Shown one piece after another: positions 44,669-56,323 of a DNA stretch of 64,000 nt. Both the position numbers and the translations under genes were made by a program. The DNA is from Aquatica leii (lineage: Eukaryota > Arthropoda > Insecta > Coleoptera > Lampyridae). The DNA lies in assembly GCA_035610365.1 (NCBI GenBank), contig CM069432.1, forward strand, positions 280,773,482 through 280,837,481, read 5' to 3'. Below the pieces are notes generated by a model. That model was given only the letters and a program-made list of their open reading frames with translations, was not told the origin of the DNA and made no database searches. How positions within the stretch are numbered: position 1 is the first letter of the stretch; each line of letters opens with the position of its first letter.

Positions 44669-44768
44669 TATGGACATGAATTTAATTTAAATGGGAAAAA
44701 GAACTATTTTAGCTATAAACAGTAATAAATAAAAAGATATTCATCGTTACTTGGTGCTTGCTTTCCTT

Positions 44769-46416
44769 TTATACCCTGAGGTACAGCTCTCTCGTTTCAA
44801 AAAACCAGCAGTACTCCGCCAACACGCTTGCATTCCATTTCCCTGAAAATTTCTTCTGCAGCTTAGCGATGTCTTGATGGAACCGTTCCCCGTGTTCATC
44901 CGAGGCTGCTCCTAAATTTTCAAGGAAAAAGTCGAGATGCGAGTGAAGGAGGTGAACTTTAAGAGACATGTTACATCCTATGTCCTTGTACTCTAAAAGC
45001 AGTTCCTCGACGTGAGCGACATAATCTTCACTTTTTTGGTTACCCAGGAAGTTCATACAAACGTTTTGAAATGCAAGCCAAGCTCGTTTTTCTTTTCGAT
45101 TTAGGTGTTCAATAAACGTCGAATCTTGGAAGAGTTGTCTAATCTGGGGACCAACAAAAACGCCTTCTTTGATTTCAGTTTCGCTAAGTGGAGGAAATTT
45201 AGTTTTCAAAAATTGAAATGCGCCACCTGTCTTGTCTACTGCTTGATCAATCCAAGTTTGATGTGTAAAAGTGGTAAGTAAATATTTTCCTTCGGAACCA
45301 AAGGATTATGGGCGACATTTTTCTGACCATGAATAAGATTTTCTCGCAGAGGCCAGTCCCGTACGATGTAATGTTTATCTCGAGCTCGGCTATCCCATTC
45401 ACAAAGGAAGCAGCAATATTTTGTGAATCCTGATTGCAGGCCCGTGAGTAGAGCAACAACTTTTAAGTCAGCGCAAAGTTTCCACTTATAATCATGATAA
45501 CTAATTTTATCAAGGATTCTGAAGATGTTTTCGTACGTTTCCTTGATATCAACAGAGTATGCAACTGGAACTGATGGGAAGTCATTCCCATTTGCCAACA
45601 GGACAACTTTTAAGCTTGTTTTTGATGAGTCTATAAACAGTCTCCATTTGTCTGGGTCACATGGCATCTGTAGCTTTGTCATCAATAAATTTGCATTAGA
45701 GCAGAACACTAGACCTTTATCTTCTGAGTAAGACATTTCAGGGTTGCTTGTCTGGTCCTGTAAAAAGATATTTTTACTCCCTTTTCTAAGAGATTCCACT
45801 GTTGAAGTCGCAATCCTAGAAGCTGAGATTTAGTCTTGGGTAACTGCAACTCCCTGACAAGATCATTTAATTCCGATTGAATGAGGAGGTGAAGTTGCCG
45901 AGAAACTAAATCTGCGGAATACTCTTCATCATCATTGAACGTATCATTCGAAGCCTCAGGTTGTGGCTCAGAGTCTTTTAAATCAATTTCCGGCTCTAGA
46001 GTATAAGTGTTTGGGGGCTCTCAGATTGGCAAAGTATCGTTATGAGCAACAGGTCTTAGAGCTGACGGAATATTGGGATACTGAATTGTATGCTTACTTT
46101 TGCTCGAAAACCCGACGGTGGAAGTCATACAAAAGTAACAATCTGTAAGATGACAGCGAGGTTCACGCCAAACCATGAGCACAGGAAATGGCATTGATTT
46201 ACGAGTACCTTTGAGCCATTTGGTCAAACTACTGTAACAAGTCGTACAGCAAACTGATGGAGCCCAAGTCTTGTCCTGGTCGCCAACTTGACAATCAAAG
46301 TACAATTTATAAGCTGTTTTAACAAGCGGAGAAAGGGGTTTTCGTTGCGCTTTTAAAGTTAATTCCCCGCAGACATAGCAGAAGCTATCGGGATGATTTT
46401 TACACTCGCGTGGCAT
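44769..46416 (-). pseudogene. CMC-type transposase, nearly complete, frameshifted
   Basis: The start is the ATG at 46416 (MPRECKNHPDSFCYVCGEL). The N-terminal domain has paired Cys motifs (CYVCGE, CCTTCYSS, CHLTDCYFC), which look zinc-binding. After the frame at 46021 closes, another frame (about 45925-45810) gives EEYSADLVSRQLHLLIQSEL and LRLQQWNLL. The frame 45799-45236 then holds WRLFIDSSKTSLKVVLL, ADLKVVALLTGLQSGF, CCFLCEWDSRARDKHY and KNVAHNPLVPKENIYLPLLH. The last frame, 45209-44769, has FVGPQIRQLFQD, NMSLKVHLLHSHLDFF and SDEHGERFHQDIAKLQKKF. This order matches an abundant arthropod transposase family of the Chapaev type. Three or so frameshifts, and no loss of large domains, suggest fairly recent inactivation. 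Confidence 0.8.
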
Positions 46417-46987
46417 AATTAAACAGTAATTCAACGCCCGACATTAACCACAAATCACACTTAGTCACTTGAAAAAATCCGGAGTAAAAGTAGTTTTACT
46501 GTTTTACACAAATAAACAAAAATAAACACAAAATCCAGCACGTTTAAAACGTCGACAAGTTAACTCTGCAACAGCTACAGATGTACTGATCGAAGCAGTT
46601 AAGCAAACAATGTAATATACTATAATGAGAAGAGTAATGCAAGTTCAAGCCTGTCGAAAATTCCTGTTCAAACCTGCATGTGGTATTGAGATCGCCAGCG
46701 TCGTGCAGTGAATCTTCCTAACTGTTTATTGATATTTTTTTACTGTTCTTATATATTTGTATTTTATTGTTGTTTCTATATACATTTTATAGCAAAACTT
46801 TTGCCATATACTTTAACGGCTATAAGTTAAAATTCTAAAAAAAATGCAAAAAATAAAATCAAAATGGGGTCCCCCTAAAATAGGTGGGTGATGGGTAAAA
46901 ACGGAGCTCATTTTTGGATTCAGGGGGTCATTTTACATAAGCATCGTCAAGGATGGTATCAGGGCCGATTTTCATGCAGACCAGTGT

Positions 46988-49754
46988 AATCCGAAGTTTA
47001 TTAAGCAAATAAAATTATAATCCTAAGTTTTCTGAATTCTTTATATTCGTTTGACTTTTGTTTGTTTTTCTTTAATTTGAAAATAAAAAATATGTAGAAA
47101 TTCCTTATAGTAAAGTTGTGTGGTTTTTTTTATATTGACAATTACTTATAATGTAGTAACCCTGTGGGAAGTATAAATCTCCATCTCTGCTAAAATTTTA
47201 GCAAAGTAAAACAAAATTTGCCTAGTGCTTATATGTGCTATAGATTCTAATTAAGAATTTTATATGAGTAAAAATTGTACTTGCAATAAGCGGCAAACTC
47301 GTGCCCAAAAAAAGGTTTAATCTTTGATTTGATTTGAATAATTGGTAAATAATATTACTCGTTAAATCACAGTCAAATACAAAAAAGACTCGAAGATTAT
47401 ATTTTTTTTAAATATATCTTTTATTTTGAAATAATGTAAAAATAATAAAATGGAGAATATACGTATAATTATGTTTTTTAAAATAAGAATATCCTTGATT
47501 TAAGATTTCAATAACTTATTAAAAAAATTACGTTTGAAATCAATTTTATAAGCAAAGATAATTAATTACCGTCGTATTAAACGTGTCAGGAGTATCGCCT
47601 TAAGTTGCAAATATTGAATAATGCGATTGTTGTTTTTTTTAAAAAACCTTAATAAAAACGAACCGAGTATAGTTATTATATTTTATTAAAGACATATCGG
47701 TAAGTCGATATCATTATACGCGTTTAACTTGTAACGTATGGGTAGAAATAAATAAATCATTACAATAATTTAGCCATATATACCTATAATTATTCAATTG
47801 CTTAATCCAAGAAACGCACGCAAACAGTACCGAGATCTCATAAACTCTCAATCTGAAACAATAAATAATATATCATCGAATTTTTATTTATTAACAGAAA
47901 ATAAAATTGAAATCAACGTTTAAAACCAAAAAAGATCGAAAGATAATACAAACATAATTCACTATGGTTTTTGCACAACATTAACCAAGGGCTATTTAAA
48001 ATAAGATATTAAAATAACAAGAAAGAACGTTGATGTTTGTTTAAGGGTTCATCGGCGCTTGAAGCGTCGAAGGCGTATGTATAATAATCGCTTCGATGCG
48101 CGGTAAATTATGATCAGCTTATTTGCTTATGTCCTAGCAATTCGAAATTGCATTCCGCCTACAGCACATTCGCAATAACTCTTTCGCATTTTTCTAATTA
48201 ACTTTATCGGTGTTACATACACGCGCAATTAAGAAATAGAAGCTGCACCCTACCGATAGTAATTGCGATTAATAGTACCTATTCCAGGCAAACGTTTGTA
48301 ACTCGATTCGCCCTAATTTTCTTCGCCACGACCTATGTAAATATTTAGAAACCATTTAAGACCCTTGAGTGCTCTACATTTTTAATTAAAAAAAAAGTAA
48401 ATACCCACTGCAGTTGGGGTGTTTCTTGTGAGAACATCTTAAAAGCATTCGATTTGTATTGACTTAAAACCGCTTGTAGTTTACTCTTGTCAGGGACTTC
48501 CGATTCTGCGTCACAATAAAAAATATGTATTTAAATTACTGGGTGGGAGAATTTTAATACGTTCCATGAAGGTATCTCGTTTTTTAAGTGTTTCCATATC
48601 TGATCCAGTCATAATAAGAGTTCCACTACTATTTAGATGGTGTTGGATAAGACCGAAAATAATAAATCAGGACCCCGTAGGTGTTAACAGTAGGCTTTAG
48701 ATCACCTATATTCTAATACACAAAAAAGCTAATTCTATTAGTAGCTAGCGCCGCTTCAGTACCACCACCAGATATTATCTACATCTAATTTTAGTAGATA
48801 AATTTTGTTTCGTATGCATAAAAGATTAAGTACGTAAGAAAAATAATTGTAAAGTGGTATCACTTAATGGGGTGTATAAAATTTATGAGAACATTTAAAG
48901 AATATATTGGTAAATTTTCAAAGCCACACCCGAAAAAAGCAAAAGCTAATTTAACACCATTAGATTGCACGATTTTTGTTAGAAACCACAAACTACCATT
49001 AAAAAATTAAGGGATAACTTTAGCGCCTTTCTGTAATCATTCAAGATAACCCATCTCGTGCAAAATAAAATTATGACTTGATAAATTTTAGAGGGTTAGG
49101 TGGTGAAATTTAATACAACACGATTTTGGGATAACGGTTTATAATTGGCTATTATACGGCAAAACGTTTTTGTTAATTATTATATTCCTTAAAACTGCAA
49201 CTCATTCTTTAATTTAAAAAAAAACTGGCGGGTTGAATTATTTAGGGTTGTAAACGTTTAAAGTTTGAAACTAAATTATTTTTGTAATTTTATTAAAAAT
49301 ACGGTTTTGGGTATAAACAATTACAAATATAAATGTAAAATAATTGCTTTTGCATGTATTTATGCGTACAGATAAAGAATCTTCTCTTCTTGGGTATCTA
49401 ATCTGGCATTCTTTAGCGAAATCGCAAATCAACTTAACTAATTGATCAAAAACTTTAAATTAAAAATTAATTTTTAATTTTGCGTTTGTTTTTTAAATTT
49501 TCATATTCTTTTACAAATTTATAGTTACTCGTTACCTAAACTTTTTATTTTGTAAACAAAAATATACTTAAACTTATAGTGTTAAAAAAGTCCAAAATAA
49601 ATTAAGGTTGTTTCAACAAAAATTAAAACATGAAATTACGCTAGTGTAAAACTTTGCAAAAAGGTGTGAAAAAATCATTAAAAACAGTTTTGTTAATTAC
49701 TCTAAAAAACGCTAGATTTATATTAGCCGTAATTAAGAAAATAACATTATGCGT
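46988..49754. other. No gene seen
   Basis: AT-rich DNA. A GC-richer imperfect stem, GCGCTTGAAGCGTCGAAGGCG with CGCTTCGATGCGC, lies at 48055-48105. No coding or repeat-pair signal was recognised. Confidence 0.4.
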
Positions 49755-50130
49755 TTTTCTAAAGATTAAAAACATTTATATTTCACAGTATTTTAGTAAC
49801 TGAAAGTAGAAGTACTAAAGTAAACTAACAATGGATTTGTAGAGATGTTTTAAGATATTCAGTGGCATCAAATTTTGATATTTGTTAATACTTTTCGAAA
49901 AAAGAAAGAAATTAAAGACGCGAGCCTCACACACATAAGCTCGCGGAAGAAGTAAAATTTCTTTAGTAATTATAGTTTCTTTTATTTTTATTTATTCAAT
50001 TCTACTATTAATATTTATAGTTAGAAACATTATGGTATGAAACTTTTCTGGTAACTTAATTGCTAGCGGCTAGCTTGATGTGATTCGGTAAGCGGGTTGC
50101 AAGTCTCGGTGTGCTAGTTTTACGATAAAT
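49755..50130 (+). repeat. Dispersed repeat Y, copy 1
   Basis: Blocks CTGAAAGTAGAAGTACTAAA with GTAAACTAACAATG (49801-49833) and TAACTTAATTGCTAGCGGCT with TAGCTTGATGTGATTC (about 50054-50090) recur in the same order at 57428-57580. In copy 2 they are adjacent. Here about 210 bases separate them. Confidence 0.6.
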
Positions 50131-50588
50131 TAAAAATGCGCCAAAACGATTGGACACCAGAAATGAAAGGCACCGTTTAAATCTATCTAACACTCAAGGA
50201 AAACTAAATGACAAAACCCAGGTTATAACAACAAATATATTTATTTTTTAACAACGAAAGAAAGAGAGGTTAAGAAAGTAAGCGATTACATATTGTAACG
50301 TTCTCAACGTCGAGACAATGACTATATGATGTTGAACATTCTAAACACAGATAACAGAAATATATAAATGCTATTCAAAAGAAGATGAAGCCAGTATTTT
50401 TTCAAAGTTAGAAGTTAAAAAGACTTTGTCGGTTTAAATAAATAAAGCGTTTAACGTACGTGCTTTTAATATAAACAAATACGGGTTTAGATAAACGAAA
50501 GCTAAAATTATTTTTCGAGTGATAGTAATAAGTGATATATAAATTACTATAAGTGTTTTTCTTAAATACCGATGCATTTTATTATTAT

Positions 50589-51544
50589 CTGTACGGCGAA
50601 AAGATAGAGTTAAATCCCTCCCATCAAATACGCGCTAAATTTGAATAAAATTTTTTTATTGGTTAAAATTTTCAAGTCAGTATTACAACAAACACCAGTA
50701 TTTAATGACATACTTCAGTTTGACCTGAGTTTAACGTTCGACATTTTGGTTAATTTATTCGCAGTTTTAAGTTTTTGTTATTTCCATTCATTTGACGAAA
50801 TAGTATTTTTCAATACTTTGGAAGACATTTGTGTATATTCAGATGCGTACTGAAATGATTCATTAAAGATTAACGTTAAAGTTACATTTTCTATTTTAGG
50901 TTATTCATTTAATTAATTATGGGTCAAGCCATGGCCCTGTCGCCACCGAAAAAACGTACATCTCGCCATTTTTCGATTGATGACAAGGAACGCATTGTAA
51001 ATATTTTTAAAGCTAGTACCGAGGAACACCCGATAAAGCTAAGACCCAAATTATCGAGTTACCTGCAAAAGCCGCAAGTAATTTTAATTAAGTATTAATA
51101 TTATCTATATCGATTACAATTTTAGGTGGGTGTGTCTCGAGTGTTTTCAATATTCAAACACATGACTTTCAAGCACCAAAAGTGTATCACAAATTTGTTA
51201 AAATGTAAAAATTTAATGAAGCGCTTGTTTATACGCGTTTTAAATCTTTAGTTGTTCTCTCTAAGTATTATTTGATAAATTTTTGAAATTAATCGTGTAA
51301 CTGAATTAATAAATAAAGTTGTAAACGTATTTATTTGTCAGAAATTTTTAATTTTGTACATTTATTGAAAATCATACGATTTCCTATGTACTTTAATCTT
51401 TAATGCCTATATTATACATTACATAATTTTTTAATTTTCGCGCTTTTACTAATTTGAGCCGTGTAAACTTGTCTCTTCATACATTGGTTTAAATTATCAT
51501 ACAAAATTGAAGGAGGGGCTTAACTCTATCTTTTCGCCGTACAG
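50589..51544 (+). mobile_element. TIR transposon inside the gypsy-2 5' LTR
   Basis: CTGTACGGCGAAAAGATAGA begins a 33-bp TIR at 50589-50621. The reverse complement, with two differences, ends at 51544. The element is 956 bp and is absent from the matching position of the 3' LTR (near 56275), so it arrived after the retrotransposon. No unambiguous target duplication was seen. It contains a broken two-exon transposase start (next entry) and is too short for a full transposase, so it is probably an internal-deletion derivative. Confidence 0.8.
50919..51215 (+). pseudogene. Transposase N-terminal fragment with intron
   Basis: From the ATG at 50919 the frame reads MGQAMALSPPKKRTSRHFSI, then DDKERIVNIFKAS, and stays open for 53 codons to 51077. 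GTAATTTT at 51078 and TTTTAG ending at 51125 mark a likely 48-bp intron. The frame continues in phase after it with VGVSRVFSIFKHMTFK. The layout, a basic N-terminus, an S-x-x-x-K-x-x-I-V helix, then a GVS-x-x-x-V-F/Y helix, fits the helix-turn-helix DNA-binding domain of IS630/Tc1-like transposases in insects. The catalytic domain is missing. Assignment to superfamily is tentative. Confidence 0.5.
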
Positions 51545-51813
51545 GGAATAGTGTTAGTTAAAATAAATCGTGTATATATTTATTTTATAAATAAATTAAT
51601 TTTAAAATTGTTACACTGGTGTCACGTGCGGGGTAGCGGTTTTAATGTGTAAATAATTTAATATCGCTCCAGTAATATAAAGACTGTGTAAACAAGTCAT
51701 TACCTCGTGCTTCGTGTCCTTTATTATTTAATTATTTAATAATAAAGGATTGTCTGTTATTAAAATTTAGTGTTATTAAACTTTTTATTCGCGAGGCGTT
51801 TGCAAACAGTTAA

Positions 51814-53010
51814 AATGAATTCAAAATTATTTGAATTTCTCGAATTAATAAAAATGAGCAAGGATCAATGAATAAAAATTTGGAAGAAAATTATAGAAAA
51901 ATGCAAGAAAAAGTGTTCTAGAAGTTAAAAAGAAGAAATACGAAGGAGCATAGAAAATCAAATCAAAATTGTTTAAGAAAATTCAAACAGATATGTTAAA
52001 TATGCAAAGTTCTAGTAAACGGAAAACAATGTATGAATGAGAAAATAAAAACAATAGAGGACAAATTAGAAGACAGAATGAAATTGCTTGAAGAAGGAAT
52101 AAATCGAATGAATTGTCACGATCACCAATAGATCATTGAGAAGAAGCCAAATACAAGTTTAAGATTCTGCCTCCAAATTTTGATGGAAAAACCCCTTGGT
52201 CAACATGCTACAAGCAGTTTGATGTCGCAGCCACAGTTAATAGTTGGAGCAACAATGCGACGTATTTAATAGTGACCTTACGTGGAGAAGAGCTTGTAAT
52301 ATTGCAGACTGTTCCTGACTACCTCCAAGAAAATTACGCTTAATTTCACGTTTAGAAATGAGATATAGAGATGCTCATCTTCAACAGGTGTACCAAGCCC
52401 AAATAAAAAGCCGTGTTCAGAAAAGTACAAAAAGTCTTCAAGAGTTTGAGGCTGACATTACGAGATTGACACGGCTTGCGTATCCTGCAGCAGCTGATAC
52501 CTTCCTGTAGCAGTTGGCTATTTAAACCTTTGTGGACGGCCTCCGAGACAGCGAAACGCAGCAAATTCAACGGTTAGCTCGACCTAAGACGCTTTAGTAG
52601 ATGCTTTAGAGTTTGAAATAGCAAAATAGACATCGCACCGAAACGGTCATAAACTTCGCAGTGCTGCGGAAGTACCCGCACAGACACTAGAAACTATCGA
52701 GGAGATAACGCAACGAATACATCGGAAAAGAGGAAAAAAAGGAAACCTAAGAAAAAAACAAGAACAACGCTCGCAAATTTGGAACAAGTTGACCAAAAGA
52801 GACAAAAATTAATCTCATCTAGTCATGTACACTATTCAAACGGCATCGCCTATTGAGCGATTGCACAGTATTTATCTCGATGGTAAGAACAATGGAAAAA
52901 GTTTTCAGTTACTGGCTGACACGAGAGCGACGAAGACCATCATTCGTTTAAACACATTTCGGGAAAACGAGAAAACAGTACGATTTCGAACGGCGATGGG
53001 CGAATAAATA
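51814..53010 (+). pseudogene. Gypsy-2 gag and protease
   Basis: Gag is read from the ATG near 51814 through many stops. Good similarity lies at 52170-52620: a PPNFDGK-like start, TYLIVTLRGEE-type text, LISRLEMRYRDAHLQQVYQ, then SLQEFEADITRLTRLAYPAA and FVDGLRDSETQQIQRLARP. Basic residues follow near 52700-52790. The protease is in the frame at 52825-53007, where FQLLADTRATKTIIR shows the active site changed from DTGA to DTRA. The gag and protease are clearly of Ty3/gypsy type. The active-site change and multiple stops mean no function. Confidence 0.78.
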
Positions 53011-53029
53011 CCTACTCACGAACAAGTAC

Positions 53030-55410
53030 AAGTGACCATTGGAAAATGGAGTACTCGACAATAAAGTACTGGTAGCCGACTTCACGGAAAAAGTTATCCT
53101 GGGGAAGAACGATGTCCTAAAGATTAACAGTGAAGAAATTCCTTTTCATTCGTCAGATAAAGCAGCTATGCGAAGCTCATTGAGTGAAGGCGTGACTTTG
53201 TCTACAAGGACTAAAAGTGTAGTGATGGCACGCTTGGATCGAAATTTCTGGGAAAAATACATCGTGCAATTGAACCAATATAGGGCAACTTAGTTGAAAA
53301 AACACGATGCCAGTAAGGATCTCGAATGTCAACTCAGATCCAGTAACGTTGAAAAAGACCGTGGTAGGCCAAGGTACGACCGTATCTCAAATTGCAAGAT
53401 GCGTAAATTCTAGTGAAAATACGTCACCGAATAAGTGTCCACAATATCTATTGGACGTTCTTACCTCTAAATGCTGAAACATCAGCCAAGACCAACTAGC
53501 TAAAGTTAACGTGTCGAGCAACCGTATGAAGATGTGTTTGCCCTGGAGAGTGGTTCCAAAGGAAGAACTAACGTGGTGAAGACGCTCGGCCGATACGACA
53601 ACATCCAGGTCGACTTCCTTTGGCGAAAAGAGTAGAAGCGAAACAAATAATTACGGATATGGAGAGAGAAGGTGTGATTAAACTTTTAAATAGCTTATAG
53701 ACGTCCCCAGTGGTACTCGTAAAAAAAAGATGGATCAACGAGTTTTTGCGTAAACTACATACCCTGTCAAGATCCCAGTGGTTTTTTACGTTGGATTTAA
53801 AGAGCGGTTATTAGTAGGTAAAATTGGAATCAAAGATCGTGAAAAAACAGTTTTGCCGATTGGATCTGGTTTGTGGCCGTTCACTGTGATGCCTTTCCGC
53901 CTGTTTACCGCTCCTGCAAAGTTCAAGCGTTTGATGGAGACCATCTTGCGCTGATTGTCTTGGAAGACGTGCTTGGTTTACCTAGACGACGTGATTGTGG
54001 TTGAAAGGTCGTTTGAAGAACACTTGAACAATTTGAAAGAAGTGTTCCAACAACTACGTGGGGCAAATCTAAAACTAAGTCCAAAGAATTGCTATGTATT
54101 TAAGAAGGAAGTGCAATACCTTGGTCACGTTGTATCTAAAGATGGAGTAAAAGGCTGACCCAGACAAAATCCGAGCAGTGCAAACATGGCCAAAACCGAT
54201 AGACAAACATTAAATTCTCTTGGGTTGTGCACCTATTATAGACGATTTGTACCTAGATTTGCCAACATTGCCAAACCTTTAACAAAATTGAACGAAGAAA
54301 AAGTAGAATTTAGACGGAATGAAGACTGAAAAAGCGCTTTCCATCAACTAAAACAGGCGCTAGTCACTTCGACGATTTTAAGTTATCCAAGGAAAGATGG
54401 AAAATTTGTTTTGGATACCGATGCAAATAATATATTCATAGGTGCAGTTCTTTCGCAGGTGCAAAATGGACAAAAAAAAGTCATTGTGTATTTTAGCAAG
54501 GTTCTGTCCAGGCCAGAAAAGAATAACTGTGTGACTAAAAAAAACTGTTTACAGTCGTCAAGTCACTTTTACTTTTTGAAATGGCTATTACAGTTTTGTA
54601 ATAAAGATAAAGTGGCAAGATTGATCGAGAGACTTCAAAAGTATGACTACGACACAGAACACCGTATCGGAAGCAGTCATCGGAACGCTGATGTCTTGAC
54701 ATCGCAGGCCCGTTCTCAGAAGCTGATTCGAAAAACAAATACATCTTGGTAGCGATCGATTATTTCACAAAATGGACAGAGGCTTACGCCATACCCAATC
54801 AAAAAGCAGCTGAGTTCGCAGACGTATTAGTGAAATAGTTTTTCTGTCGGTTTAAAGTTCCGTTGGAATTATATTCCGACCAAGGCCGCAATTTTGAATC
54901 TGCCCTGTGTCAAGAAGTATGCCGACTGTTGAGAATTAAGAAAACTAGGACGACGTCTCTCCATCCTCAATCTAATGGCATGGTTAAACGGATGAATCGA
55001 ACAATGTGAAAGGATTTAGTCAAAGTAGTGTCCGAACACCAAAGAGAGTAGAATCAGTACTACACCATCATGTGTCATGCTCGGTCGCGAAATACGACTG
55101 ACATGCGACCTCCAATTTGCACGAAGACCGGAACAAGAAGTTGTAGAAGACTACGCAAGCTGACGAAGAGGCTAGACAAAGTACATGAAATGGTCCGTAA
55201 TAACACACAAATTGCCAGCGACAGAATGAAGACCAGATATAAAGTTAAGGCATAACATCGTGGGCGTGGTATGTCGCCAAAGCTGCAGAAGCAATGAGAG
55301 GGCCCTTATAAAATCATACAGCGTATTAATAACGTCATATATTGCATCCGAAAACCACCCAGAAGTAAGCCAAAAGTAGTCCACATCAATCGTGTAGCCC
55401 CGTTCTGGTG
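53030..55410 (+). pseudogene. Gypsy-2 RT, RNase H and integrase
   Basis: RT text runs from about 53530. The frame 53955-54158 has CLVYLDDVIVVERSFEEHL, with the YLDD box intact, and NLKLSPKNCYVFKKEVQYLG. RNase H is in 54411-54752 (DTDANNIFIGAVLSQVQNG), where the first catalytic Asp is kept. The integrase core begins near 54745 with ILVAIDYFTKWTEAYAI, then ELYSDQGRNFESALCQE and SLHPQSNGMVKRMNR, which cover the catalytic D, D and E region (E replaced by K in MVKR). The C-terminal part continues to GRGMSPKLQKQ, GPYKIIQRINNVIY and PKVVHINRVAPFW at about 55260-55410. The order is standard for gypsy. Many frame breaks are present. Confidence 0.82.
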
Positions 55411-55439
55411 ATAAATCTGAACCAAGGCAATAGCAGAAT

Positions 55440-55945
55440 TAAAAATCCAGTCGAATAAATGTACTTGGATAAGTTTATAATCATATACGGGGCTTCTGGA
55501 AAGGCTAGGTTCGAAGTTACAACCAAGGAACAACAAGAGGTGACAGTCGAATTTAAAGTTTGGACGGAAAAGTGTTAAAACTACGTAGTGGTGACTAAGA
55601 ACTACTCACGTACAAAGCTGTTATACGAAAATCTGTGGCAAGCATTATGGAATTTCAAGAGAGAAATGGAGTTCTACAAGATGAAGAAATTGGTAGAACC
55701 CAAACTTGGTTGTGGATTAGATAGACTGGATTGGAAGACAGTTAGAAAAATGTTAGAGGTTGTCTTACGAGGAACAAACGTTTAAGTGTTAGTCTGCAGT
55801 TACTATCCAAGTAGAATATCGGGTCAGGAAAAGTCCATTGACTTCCACTTTTATGTCCAAAAGAGATGGAAAGAGCTGCCGCTTACGCCATGATCCTTTC
55901 TACCGGAGTCGCATCCAATTTCCTGTTCTGAGTTCCTGTCTTAAG
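55440..55945 (+). pseudogene. Unidentified coding-like stretch between integrase and 3' LTR
   Basis: After the integrase end, one frame stays largely open for roughly 150 codons with only a few stops. It reads DKFIIIYGASGKARFEVTTK near 55463, then KNYSRTKLLYENLWQALWN in the frame 55588-55785, and later RISGQEKSIDFHF. I do not recognise a domain. It sits where an env-like or accessory ORF3 would lie in an LTR element, or it may be captured host sequence. There is no signal peptide or transmembrane segment in what I can see, which speaks against an envelope protein. Confidence 0.4.
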
Positions 55946-55954
55946 AAAAAGGCA

Positions 55955-56323
55955 GTAAAACGTTCTCAAAGTTATTGTCAACTTCAAGACAATGACCAAA
56001 TGATGTTGAATATTGTAGACACAGATAACAAAAATATATAAAAGCTATTCAAAGGAAGCTGAAGTTTTTTTTCATAATTAGAAGTTATGAAGACGGTTTA
56101 AATAAATTTAGTCTTTAACGCGTGTGCTAAGACTAATAAGTGTACTTGCTTTTCATATACACAAATACCGGTTTAGATAAACCGAAGTTATCCGCGGACA
56201 TTATTTTTCGAGTGAGAGTTATAAGTGATATATAAATTAGCGCCATTTTCTTAAATACTGTTGCATTTTATTAAATTATGTAAATATTTAGTTTATAAAT
56301 AATTTAATTTTAAATTTGTTGCA
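55955..56323 (+). repeat. Gypsy-2 3' LTR
   Basis: It aligns with the 5' LTR through shared blocks: ACGTTCTCAA, GATGTTGAA, ACACAGATAACA, AATATATAAA, GTTTAGATAAAC, ATTATTTTTCGAGTGA and AAGTGATATATAAATTA. It ends AAATTTGTTGCA at 56323, where the 5' LTR has GTTACA. Many differences and indels between the two LTRs show the insertion is old. Confidence 0.8.

Larger units (their letters stand above)
44460..46987 (-). mobile_element. CMC-type (probably Chapaev3-like) DNA transposon with long TIRs
   Basis: ACACTGGTCTGC at 44460-44471 is matched by GCAGACCAGTGT at 46976-46987. The inverted repeat continues inward for about 130 bases on each side, with common blocks CTTATGTAAAATGA, CTGAATCCAAA and CCATCACCCACC. 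If the end is set at CACTGG, TAA flanks both sides (44458-44460 and 46987-46989), a 3-bp duplication. CACTG termini with short duplications fit the CACTA/Mirage/Chapaev group. A transposase-like gene fills the interior on the minus strand. The right flank (46990 on) and left flank (piggyBac end) are unrelated to it. Confidence 0.75.
50294..51615 (+). repeat. Gypsy-2 5' LTR (carrying a nested TIR element)
   Basis: The LTR begins TGTAACGTTCTCA at 50294 and ends AAAATTGTTACA at 51615, so the borders are TGTAAC...GTTACA. Apart from the nested element at 50589-51544 it aligns with 55955-56323. TATATAAAT-type boxes occur at about 50362 and 50536. Internal sequence begins CTGGTGTCACGTGCGGGG, a plausible primer-binding region. 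Confidence 0.8.

Noticed and set aside
48055..48105. Stem-loop as an ncRNA gene
   Set aside because: Imperfect pairing, no promoter or second copy seen.
55440..55945. Envelope gene of gypsy-2
   Set aside because: No signal peptide, cleavage site or transmembrane segment visible. Kept only as an unidentified stretch.
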